This document shows positions 1 to 6,115 of a DNA stretch of 8,476 nt, in pieces. A model generated the notes under the pieces. The model was not told where the DNA came from, ran no database searches, and saw nothing but the letters and a program-made list of their open reading frames with translations. Position 1 is the stretch's first letter; the number at the start of each line of letters is the position of its first letter. This stretch comes from Candidatus Omnitrophota bacterium. Lineage in GTDB: Bacteria > Omnitrophota > Gorgyraeia > Gygaellales > Profunditerraquicolaceae. The DNA is taken from the NCBI GenBank assembly GCA_903907475.1, contig CAIVOB010000132.1, positions 1 to 8,476 on the forward strand. The letters are read 5' to 3'. The position numbers and the translations under genes were made by a program.

Positions 1-26
1 AATAAATAGAACCGTCCCCTTTATTT
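1..26. repeat. Partial dispersed repeat at the window edge
   Basis: Read on the minus strand this contains GGGGACGGTTCTATTTATT. The arm of the hairpin at 6951-7002 contains AGGGACAGAGACTATTTATT on the plus strand. Both fit GGGAC, then four or five bases, then CTATTTATT, so they appear to belong to one repeat family. The TAA stop of the KS-beta-like gene (23-21) lies inside this repeat. The rest of the element is outside the window. Confidence 0.5.
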
Positions 27-1247
27 CTCAACTACTAAAACTGAATTAATCCCTCCGCGGCCCCGAGAGATAATTAAAGACTTTTTTATTTGATATTCTT
101 TGGCCACTTTAGAAATAAAATTGATTCCCTTTAAAACCGGAGTATCCAAATTTAATATTGGCGGCACAAGGTTATGCTCCATCGCCAGCAGCGCGGTAAT
201 CATGTCCACTACTCCGGAAGCTCCGAGTAAATTTCCAAACATTGATTTCGGGCAGCTCACGGGAATATTTTTTAGATTATCCTTAAAAACTAATTTTAAA
301 GCATTAATTTCAGAATTATCCCAAAGTTCCACCGCCAAACCGTCTAAACTAATATAATCGATTTCCTGCGCCGTAATTTGCGCGTCCCACAAAGCTAAAT
401 TAATCGCTCGGGCAAGCTCTACTCCGTCGGGGGCGCAACTAATCCTATCGACTCCATCGCAAGAAGTGCCATATCCGCTAATAAACCCTAAAATATTTGC
501 CCCCCGCGTTTTAGCGCGGGCGACACTTTCCATAACTACAATCCCGGCGCCTTCACCAATCACAAACCCACTGCGGTGCTTATCAAACGGCCGATAAGCC
601 CCTTGAGGATCTTGATTATTTTTCGAAAGCGTTCCATAAGTATTACAACATAATAAAGCGTATGGAGTCACCGGAGCTTCCATCCCCCCGCCAAGAATCA
701 AATTTAATTTATTTTTTGCTAAAACCTTACGCGCATAACCTAAAGCCATTAAAGAACTGGCGCGATCACTCACCACCGTTTTAGAAAACCCCTTAATTCC
801 ATAATAAATCGAAACTTGGCCTTGAGGAGCCGCCGGAAACCAAGCGGAAGCCATATACGGAGAAACCCCTTCCCGGCCTTCTAAATATAAATCTCTTAAC
901 TCGGTCTCCGCATAAAGCCAACCGCCGATGGCATTACCTAAAAATATTCCCACTAAATTCGGGTCTTCATTTTTAATCTCGATTCCGGCATCCTGCAAAG
1001 CCATCTCCGCCGCCACCAAAGCCATGTGCGAAAAAGCATCGATTTTCTTTAAAAGCCTTTCCGAAATATGGCTATATTTTTCTAGGTCATCAATCTGTCC
1101 GGCGATATGCGCCGGATATAAAGAAGCGTCAAAACGCGTAATCTCTTTAATAAAAGAACGCCCGCTTTTAATATTCGCCCAAAACTGCCGCTTACCGATT
1201 CCTGAAGGAGTGACCACGCCAATTCCGGTAATTGCTATTTTTTCCAT
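21..1247 (-). CDS. Ketosynthase-like protein without catalytic triad (KS-beta / chain-length-factor-like)
   Basis: A 408-residue protein with the whole FabF/KS-II thiolase fold: an N-terminal ITGIGVVTPSGIG strand, the RPFDKHRSGFVIGEGAG segment around residues 219-235, and a C-terminal GRGGINSVLV end. Aligned by eye with the upstream ketosynthase, the nucleophilic Cys position is Arg162 (context SDRASS), the first His is Asp302 (context SLDGLA) and the second His is Asn339 (KSMFGNLLGASG). The structural Lys334 is kept. Family knowledge: in type II polyketide and aryl-polyene systems an inactive KS partners an active KS as a heterodimer and sets chain length. Inference: this is that partner. 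Its ATG lies 3 nt after the upstream KS stop, with GGTGGA 6 nt before it, so the two are probably translationally coupled. The frame is intact, which argues against a decaying gene. Its TAA stop overlaps a repeat at the window edge. Confidence is high for the family and moderate for the role. Confidence 0.85.
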   Translation of the reverse strand: MEKIAITGIGVVTPSGIGKRQFWANIKSGRSFIKEITRFDASLYPAHIAGQIDDLEKYSHISERLLKKIDAFSHMALVAAEMALQDAGIEIKNEDPNLVGIFLGNAIGGWLYAETELRDLYLEGREGVSPYMASAWFPAAPQGQVSIYYGIKGFSKTVVSDRASSLMALGYARKVLAKNKLNLILGGGMEAPVTPYALLCCNTYGTLSKNNQDPQGAYRPFDKHRSGFVIGEGAGIVVMESVARAKTRGANILGFISGYGTSCDGVDRISCAPDGVELARAINLALWDAQITAQEIDYISLDGLAVELWDNSEINALKLVFKDNLKNIPVSCPKSMFGNLLGASGVVDMITALLAMEHNLVPPILNLDTPVLKGINFISKVAKEYQIKKSLIISRGRGGINSVLVVEK

Positions 1248-1250
1248 TTT

Positions 1251-2513
1251 TTATCCACCAAACCTTCTTAAAACCAGCGTGGAATGAATCCCTGAAAAAC
1301 CACTCGAAGTTTTAATAATCGTATTTACTTTTTTGGCGATCGCCTGATTCGGAATATAATATAAATCACATTGCGGGTCTTTTTCCTCCTGATTAATCGT
1401 CGGAGGCAAAATATTTTTTTCAAAAATCATGGAAGCAATCGTCATCTCAATAGCATTCGCCGCCGCCAAAGGATGCCCGATCATTGATTTAAATGAACTA
1501 ATCGGTAATTTATAAGCATAATCACCAAAGATCGCTTTATAAGCATTACTCTCAAAAATATCGTTCATCCGCGTGCTTGATCCGTGGGCATTGATATAAT
1601 CAACCTCTTCGGGCTTAACCTGAGCGTCTTTTAATGCCAGGCTAATACAAGTTTCCATTGCCCGGCCGTCGCTGGGAAGGTCCGTCATATGAAAAGCATT
1701 GCAACTGGTCCCAAAACCTAAAACCTCACAATAAATCATCGCATTGCGCTTTAAAGCATGCTCTAATTCTTCTAAAACTAAAATTCCCGCGCCCTCGCCT
1801 AAAACAAATCCATCACGTTTATTATCAAACGGTCGCGAAGCTTTTTCGGGATATTCATTTTGCACCGATAAAACATTCACCACGTCAAATGCCCCGAAAG
1901 TAATCGGAGTTAAAGGAGCTTCGGCCGCCCCGCAAATCATCACATCCTGTTCTCCATCTTGAATCGTCTCTAAACCAAAACCCAAAGAATCCGTTCCCGC
2001 GGTGCAACCAGTAGAGATGGTATTGCAAACACCTTTTAAGCCGTAACGGCTGGAAATTTCAATCGAAGGAGTATTAAACATCGCCGCGTCATATAAATCC
2101 GGGCGCACCAACGCCGGATTGATCGGCTTTTTACCATCATCCGTCACTAAAGCGAATTCTTCCTCCATATATTTTGTTCCGCAAATCGCATTCGCCAAAC
2201 AAACTCCGATCCGCTGGGGAGCTTCTTGAGAAAAATTTAACTTACTATCATCAATCGCCATCTTACCGGCAGCAACCCCAAATTGCACATAACGATCCAT
2301 GCGCATTGCTTCTTTATGGTTCAGCCCTAATTTAAAAGGATCAAAATCCATCACTTGAGAAGCAATTTTAGTGTTAAAAACTGTCACATCAAAACCCTCT
2401 ACTCTACGCACACCGCTTTTACCTTGCGAAAATCCGTTCCAGGCATTAAGCTTGCCAATTCCATTCGGAGAAATTACTCCAATACCCGTAATTACCACTC
2501 TGCGTTTAGCCAT
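1251..2513 (-). CDS. Beta-ketoacyl-ACP synthase II family protein, catalytically complete (KS-alpha-like)
   Basis: A 420-residue KAS II/FabF-family condensing enzyme. It would extend an ACP-bound acyl chain by decarboxylative Claisen condensation with malonyl-ACP in the cytoplasm. The catalytic set is visible: Cys170 (STGCTAGTDS), His310 (NAHGSSTRMND), Lys342 and His347 (FKSMIGHPLAAANA). The glycine-rich RPFDNKRDGFVLGEGAG segment spans about residues 227-243, and the C-terminus has SSGFSGIHSTLV. The length suits FabF or KS-alpha. The nucleophile context STGC differs from the usual TACA of housekeeping FabF. It sits directly before a triad-less paralogue, as in KS-alpha/KS-beta pairs. The ATG has a GGAGGAG motif 12 nt upstream, inside the 3' end of the preceding gene. 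A housekeeping fabF is the alternative, but the partner and the unusual neighbours (panE-like, TIGR04076) make a dedicated pathway more likely. Confidence 0.9.
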   Translation of the reverse strand: MAKRRVVITGIGVISPNGIGKLNAWNGFSQGKSGVRRVEGFDVTVFNTKIASQVMDFDPFKLGLNHKEAMRMDRYVQFGVAAGKMAIDDSKLNFSQEAPQRIGVCLANAICGTKYMEEEFALVTDDGKKPINPALVRPDLYDAAMFNTPSIEISSRYGLKGVCNTISTGCTAGTDSLGFGLETIQDGEQDVMICGAAEAPLTPITFGAFDVVNVLSVQNEYPEKASRPFDNKRDGFVLGEGAGILVLEELEHALKRNAMIYCEVLGFGTSCNAFHMTDLPSDGRAMETCISLALKDAQVKPEEVDYINAHGSSTRMNDIFESNAYKAIFGDYAYKLPISSFKSMIGHPLAAANAIEMTIASMIFEKNILPPTINQEEKDPQCDLYYIPNQAIAKKVNTIIKTSSGFSGIHSTLVLRRFGG

Positions 2514-2516
2514 AAT

Positions 2517-3113
2517 CTATTTTTTCTCCTCCACCCGAGTAACCTTAAAAATTATATTTCCTCCATCCGGACAAGTGACCGTATCAATCGCATTGTCATT
2601 TGGCATAAAATGAAACTTCGCTCCAAAATTTAAAGCGAATAACGCCGGAAAAGCAGTATGAAATGCCGCGCCGCAAAAACCCGGAATACATTTTAAACCC
2701 GTGGTTTCCCACTTATCTCCGACTTTATAACCGAAAGTACATTTACCCTTAGCCTGCACTACTTCTAAAACCATTTTTTTCGGGGCCGGCCCGCGATGCT
2801 CCGGATCCCGAGGAATCACTTGTAAGTTACCTTGTTTATCTAAAATCTCCGCCTTAAATTCCAACTTACCTCCATCCGGACAAGTAACCAATAACGACCG
2901 CTGATTATCGCGAAAACCAAACTTAGCGCCAAAACTTAAAGCATAAATTACCGGAAAAAGCGCGTGTGCCAAGCCTAAACAAAAATGTTCCGGCGCGTGC
3001 GTAAAATCCTCTAAAATAAGTTCATCGCCAATTTTATAACCATGGTAACAAACTCCAAAAACTCCCGTGACCGTAAGTTTTATTTTTGGAAAAGGGGTTT
3101 TCACTTCAGCCAT
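2517..3113 (-). CDS. Tandem-duplicated TIGR04076-type cysteine protein
   Basis: A 198-residue soluble protein made of two homologous halves, about residues 9-95 and 112-196. Each half carries the same series: a Cys just before a GYK(I/V)GD motif (C22, C125), an FC motif in a helix (C45, C147), a hydrophobic (A/T)(L/F)P..(Y/F)AL.FGAKF segment, and TCPDGG (C78, C181) followed by a strand with FK. The second half has an extra Cys142. This pattern matches what I recall of the TIGR04076 family, normally a single small domain of about 90-100 residues with no settled function. The conserved cysteines suggest metal or Fe-S binding or a redox role, which is inference. The halves are joined by a Pro/Arg-rich linker (about 99-112). 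The ATG is 2 nt after the panE-like stop and AAGGAG lies 11 nt upstream. Its position between an oxidoreductase and a KS pair points to a role in that pathway. Confidence 0.75.
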   Translation of the reverse strand: MAEVKTPFPKIKLTVTGVFGVCYHGYKIGDELILEDFTHAPEHFCLGLAHALFPVIYALSFGAKFGFRDNQRSLLVTCPDGGKLEFKAEILDKQGNLQVIPRDPEHRGPAPKKMVLEVVQAKGKCTFGYKVGDKWETTGLKCIPGFCGAAFHTAFPALFALNFGAKFHFMPNDNAIDTVTCPDGGNIIFKVTRVEEKK

Positions 3114-3115
3114 TT

Positions 3116-4120
3116 TTAAATTAACTCCTTAGTTTGAGCGCATAAATCGTCTTTACTAAAAAAACGATTGCTCTCTTCAACTTGATGCACCATCTCCACT
3201 AAAATTTTATTCAAAGGACTGCCTAAATTATTTTTTTTTGCTAAACGCACAAATTCACCGTTAATATAATCAATCTCTGAAACTTTGCCCCGCATAATAC
3301 TTTGTAAAATTGAGCCATACAAAGGCGCTTGACTTAAATTTTGCATAATTTTAGAAAAAATTTGCGCCGCTTCCGCACGCGGTAAAGAAATTAACTGCGT
3401 AATTCTTTCCACAGGGAATCCCGGTAAAGAAACTAAATTTATTCCCGCCTGATTTATAATTTCAAATCCCTCTTTCCAAATCGCGATACTAATTCGGCTC
3501 ACTGCTAAATCGCTAAAAACCTCCTGCATACTTTTCCCTAAAATTGCCGGTAAACAGTTGTTAGCATTAGCAAAAATTTTTAAATATTTCATTCCCAGCA
3601 TCTTTTGACTCACGATCACCGGAAAGATATTGCCTAAAACGTTACTTAAAGAAATTATTTTCTCACTCACTTGGGAATTAAATACGCTTCCCAATATCCA
3701 GCTGCCTTCAAAATTATGCACCACCTTACCGGGCTCTAAGTTGGTGGCCCCGAACATCACGATGCTTGAAATTATATTCTCACGAGGAATATATTTACTG
3801 ACTTCCGCGTCTGCTTGCACCCCATTTTGCGTCGTTAAAAATAAACAATTTTGCAAGAGGTGCGCGTTACTCTTTAAAGCCGCAGCAATATCCTGGGTTT
3901 TTGTGGCTAAAATTACTAAATCCGGAATATAATTTAAAGTATCCGTGATATCAAGTGAAACTAAAAAATCCCCTCGCACCCCGGAAATCGCCAGGCCCCG
4001 AGCTTTAATCGCTTCCACCGCTTGCGCGCGGCCGACTAAAGTTACCGCTTCACCTTTATCTTTAAGATACCCCGCGACCAAGCCACCAATCGCTCCGGCA
4101 CCAATAACCGCAATCCGCAT
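3116..4120 (-). CDS. 2-dehydropantoate 2-reductase (ketopantoate reductase) family oxidoreductase
   Basis: A 334-residue NADPH-dependent oxidoreductase of the ApbA/PanE family. The N-terminus has a Rossmann GxGxxG (GAGAIG, residues 7-12), with a basic VGRAQ after the second strand that suits NADPH. Residues expected for catalysis and substrate binding are present by position: Asn99 (TTQNGV), Lys181 (YLKIFANANN) and Glu282 (GKVSEIDYINGEF). The length is near the family norm. True PanE makes pantoate for coenzyme A and for the phosphopantetheine arm of ACP. Here the gene is embedded with ketosynthases rather than panB/panC, so it may instead reduce a keto group on a pathway intermediate. I cannot distinguish these from sequence and therefore give no symbol. 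The start codon overlaps the upstream stop (TAATG), with AAGGTGA about 11 nt before, indicating translational coupling. Confidence 0.88.
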   Translation of the reverse strand: MRIAVIGAGAIGGLVAGYLKDKGEAVTLVGRAQAVEAIKARGLAISGVRGDFLVSLDITDTLNYIPDLVILATKTQDIAAALKSNAHLLQNCLFLTTQNGVQADAEVSKYIPRENIISSIVMFGATNLEPGKVVHNFEGSWILGSVFNSQVSEKIISLSNVLGNIFPVIVSQKMLGMKYLKIFANANNCLPAILGKSMQEVFSDLAVSRISIAIWKEGFEIINQAGINLVSLPGFPVERITQLISLPRAEAAQIFSKIMQNLSQAPLYGSILQSIMRGKVSEIDYINGEFVRLAKKNNLGSPLNKILVEMVHQVEESNRFFSKDDLCAQTKELI

Positions 4121-4389
4121 TAACTTTTAATCACCTTAGGAAAACCGTATTTTTTATAATCAAAATTATTCTGTTCCAAAAGCCGAATCATCATACTATA
4201 AAAAGGCGACGGCACATCCGAAAAAAAAGCGCCGATCACATCCTGCTCCTCAACCTGGGCAGAATTACGACTAAGCGCGATTGCCTCCGCTTGGCGGATC
4301 ACCGCAGATTCAGTAATATGCCGATGAAAAACCGGAATCTTAGAGATTAAGAGCTTAAATTTACTTTCGACTGCCGCTTCCCAAATCAT
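4120..4389 (-). CDS. Small PCP-reductase-C-terminus-like protein (first gene of the KS operon)
   Basis: An 89-residue protein predicted to be largely helical and soluble. The first half has a WEAA.....LL..IP.F.R....... .AEAIA..R. pattern followed by V..QDV..AFF. This resembles the small helical domain found at the C-terminus of light-independent protochlorophyllide reductase subunits (PCP_red type), which also occurs as a stand-alone unit. The match is by eye and tentative. The C-terminal half (SPFYSMMIRLLEQ..FDYKKYGF) is not something I recognise. It has no DSL phosphopantetheine site, so it is not an acyl carrier protein. I chose the ATG at 4389 because GGGG lies 7 nt before it; a GTG one codon upstream is possible. 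Its stop overlaps the start of the reductase gene by one base, so it is the lead gene of the five-gene operon. Confidence 0.6.
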   Translation of the reverse strand: MIWEAAVESKFKLLISKIPVFHRHITESAVIRQAEAIALSRNSAQVEEQDVIGAFFSDVPSPFYSMMIRLLEQNNFDYKKYGFPKVIKS

Positions 4390-4434
4390 CACCTAACCCC
4401 ATTAAAGTTAAAGAGTTTGCTGCCAGCTAAACCG

Positions 4435-4454
4435 TATAGTAAAATTTTACTATA
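4435..4454. promoter_or_regulatory. Perfect 20-bp palindrome, probable operator
   Basis: The sequence TATAGTAAAATTTTACTATA reads identically on both strands over all 20 bases. It begins 2 bases downstream of the -10 box of the minus-strand promoter and covers the expected transcription start. That is the usual place for a dimeric repressor to bind. It lies about 45 bases before the first gene of the KS operon. No regulator gene is present in the window, so the binding protein is unknown. The alternative is a simple A+T-rich hairpin in the 5' leader. Confidence 0.6.
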
Positions 4455-4456
4455 TA

Positions 4457-4485
4457 ATTTTAATCAATCCCGCCTCTTTTGTCAA
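4457..4485 (-). promoter_or_regulatory. Sigma70-type promoter of the KS operon
   Basis: On the minus strand the -35 box TTGACA (4485-4480) is followed by 17 nt and the -10 box TAAAAT (4462-4457). The -35 box is perfect, the -10 matches at five of six positions and the spacing is optimal. The stretch just upstream (about 4486-4518) is strongly A+T-rich and could act as an UP element. Transcription would start near 4450, inside the palindrome, giving a leader of about 60 nt before the ATG at 4389. Confidence 0.75.
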
Positions 4486-4519
4486 GCACAAAATAAATAA
4501 TAATATCGTAAATTAATTC

Positions 4520-4604
4520 ATCGCGGGTGACACGGAGGCGCTTCCCCTGTCGCGCGCAGCCACAAGCGAGCACGACAGGGTGCCGCAGTGGCAGGACCCG
4601 CGAT
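4520..4604. repeat. G+C-rich structured inverted-repeat element of about 85 bp
   Basis: This block is much richer in G+C than the flanking DNA. Its ends are a perfect 9-bp inverted repeat: ATCGCGGGT at 4520-4528 and ACCCGCGAT at 4596-4604. An inner 8-bp inverted repeat is CCCTGTCG at 4545-4552 and CGACAGGG at 4573-4580. Between the two stems, GGAGGCGCTTCC (4534-4545) and TGCC/GGCA (4581-4593) can each fold on themselves, so the whole could form a cruciform or cloverleaf. It begins 20 bases after the gspK stop. It may be a non-autonomous repeat, or an RNA structure that ends or protects the secretion transcript. No T-run follows on the minus strand, so it is not a canonical intrinsic terminator. 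Confidence 0.6.
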
Positions 4605-4623
4605 ATCAAGTTATCCTTATATG

Positions 4624-5544
4624 TTAATATTCAGTCCAGGAGAGAATTTTCTTGGTTAGGGGATGAATAACGATACTATAGTGTAGCCCCTCTTGGCCAT
4701 TAGGCATGGCCACGACATTAAAACGAAGATACTCTGACTTCACATCCAAAACCGGAAGCAACATTAAGAGATCCTGCTCTTGGCGTAAACCCAAACTGGA
4801 AAACTCCCGTAAATCATTAAGTAAGGTCGCCACATTAGAAATTCCATAACCCAGATCCCCCACTGGCGCCGCGCTAGGATCTGTCGCGGGCGGCTTAATC
4901 TTATTTTCCCGGCGAAACCGTAAAATTAAATTCGCCACCTCATCATCCAAGCCTAAAGCCATAAGCACAGCTTTACTCGCGGTGTTAATATTTACTTTGC
5001 CCGTTCCATAAACCGTAACTGTGTCTTTAAAAAGTAAAAATCTTTCTTTAGTAATATCTTTTACCAACAAAACTTCATAAATGGAACTAAACGGCCGTAG
5101 ATTAGAATTCACCAACGATTCCGCGCGTTCTTTATCCATCCCCGGTAAACGCGCCAGAACATCGACCGAGGCAAGATTTAAATTAATCAGGGCGCTTTCG
5201 TCGATAATTTCTAAATCATTTTCTCCCACTTTATTTTTATCGACAAAAAAATAACGCCAAGAATTATTGGCGCATAAACTTAAAACCTCTTCTTTGCTCA
5301 ATTCATCCCAAGTGTCAAATGCCGGAGTAGGATCGTTTTGGCGCAAATAAAAAACTGTTTTTAAAGCGCCTTGGGCAATCGGTAAAGAAGCCACTAATCG
5401 GGCGTAAGTTTTACCAAACCTAATTTCCTGAAAAACCAAACCGGTAATTCCCAAGCCTAAAATACCCAGGATCATAATCGTCCAAAGACAGACGACTAAA
5501 ATACTTCCGCGCTTAATTTCTCGGTAAATAGACGGTTGTTTCAT
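4624..5544 (-). CDS. gspK: Type II secretion minor pseudopilin GspK
   Basis: A 306-residue protein matching the GspK family in length and layout. A short basic leader ends in KRG (residues 11-13), followed by a hydrophobic segment SILVVCLWTIMILGILGLGI (14-33) that starts the pseudopilin helix. There is no Glu at mature position 5, which is usual for GspK. Two helix-hairpin-helix-like stretches follow: one around residues 115-160 (DESALINLN, then LARLPGMDKERAESL and PFSSIYEV) and one around 183-212 (VNINTASKAVLMALGL). In the family, GspK caps the pseudopilus tip together with GspI and GspJ in the periplasm. The ATG overlaps the gspJ 3' end by 32 nt; no better start precedes the helix, and the ribosome site is weak (AGAG), so translation probably depends on coupling. 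It is the last gene of the secretion operon. Confidence 0.88.
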   Translation of the reverse strand: MKQPSIYREIKRGSILVVCLWTIMILGILGLGITGLVFQEIRFGKTYARLVASLPIAQGALKTVFYLRQNDPTPAFDTWDELSKEEVLSLCANNSWRYFFVDKNKVGENDLEIIDESALINLNLASVDVLARLPGMDKERAESLVNSNLRPFSSIYEVLLVKDITKERFLLFKDTVTVYGTGKVNINTASKAVLMALGLDDEVANLILRFRRENKIKPPATDPSAAPVGDLGYGISNVATLLNDLREFSSLGLRQEQDLLMLLPVLDVKSEYLRFNVVAMPNGQEGLHYSIVIHPLTKKILSWTEY

Positions 5545-6115
5545 ATTTTTGTTTCTCTGTAGTAATCACAAACTTCACCGCTTGAGGTAAATAATCCTGC
5601 TGCCACTCGTTTACCCATTGATAAGCATTTTTCTGCGAATCGAGGTACAAATAACTAAACTTCAGATCTGTTACCCTCGGCAAAAAAATCACCGCCGCAG
5701 AATGAAAATTCGCATCCACAGTGCCGTCTAAATCAATAATTTCATTTAATTTATCCGCCACGCGTTTAATGGCGTTGGTGGGAGTATCAAAATAATAAGT
5801 TAACCGGTAGGGAAATGAATCCTTGATGGCGCCAAAACTCAGTTTTGTTTTCTCGCCCGTAAATAATTGTTTTCGGCACGCCGGTTGAAGGCGTAACTCC
5901 CGAGAAAGCCTTTCAACTTTAAGTAAAATTCTTTGTTTTGTTAAATCCGTGTTTTTAAGGCGCTTAAGAACTCCAGCACCGGAAGAAAAAGTAGAATAAA
6001 TCGCGATACTCACGACGGAAAAAATCGCCACCGCAATTAATAGTTCCACCAGCGTAAAAGCGCTTTGGGAAACTAATTTATTTTTGTTTAAGTAAATAGG
6101 TCGCCAGTGTGACAT
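5513..6115 (-). CDS. gspJ: Type II secretion minor pseudopilin GspJ
   Basis: A 200-residue type IV pilin-like protein. A 19-residue leader (MSHWRPIYLN...VSQSA) precedes the prepilin motif FTLVE and a hydrophobic helix (about residues 20-41). The conserved Glu is residue 24, mature position 5. The residue before the cleavage point is Ala19 rather than the usual Gly, which prepilin peptidases sometimes tolerate. The globular part has the length and order expected of GspJ (ST..SG..VLKR, then ILLKVERLSRELR around 63-77), ending in a VKFVITTEKQ strand. It sits between gspI and gspK as in standard T2SS operons and would join the pseudopilus tip complex. The ATG overlaps the gspI end by 38 nt; no clear Shine-Dalgarno is visible and no alternative start occurs before the helix. 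Confidence 0.87.
   Translation of the reverse strand: MSHWRPIYLNKNKLVSQSAFTLVELLIAVAIFSVVSIAIYSTFSSGAGVLKRLKNTDLTKQRILLKVERLSRELRLQPACRKQLFTGEKTKLSFGAIKDSFPYRLTYYFDTPTNAIKRVADKLNEIIDLDGTVDANFHSAAVIFLPRVTDLKFSYLYLDSQKNAYQWVNEWQQDYLPQAVKFVITTEKQKYETTVYLPRN

Noticed and set aside
100..357. Plus-strand open frame opposite the KS-beta-like gene, and similar plus-strand frames throughout
   Set aside because: They lie antisense to well-supported genes, lack recognisable domains and have no convincing ribosome sites; they are shadow frames.
21..1247. KS-beta-like gene as a decayed fabF pseudogene
   Set aside because: The frame is full length and the fold motifs are kept. The three changed residues are exactly those lost in chain-length-factor subunits, and it is coupled to an active KS.
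4120..4389. Small lead gene as an acyl carrier protein
   Set aside because: There is no DSL or similar phosphopantetheine attachment motif, and the protein is not markedly acidic as ACPs are.
4451..4456. Alternative -10 box TTATAT for the KS operon promoter
   Set aside because: It is too far from the TTGACA box (about 20 nt or more), whereas TAAAAT has exactly 17-nt spacing.
4520..4604. tRNA gene or attC-type recombination site
   Set aside because: No T-loop GTTCGA-type motif, anticodon arm or acceptor pattern is visible, and the RYYYAAC/GTTRRRY boxes of attC are absent.
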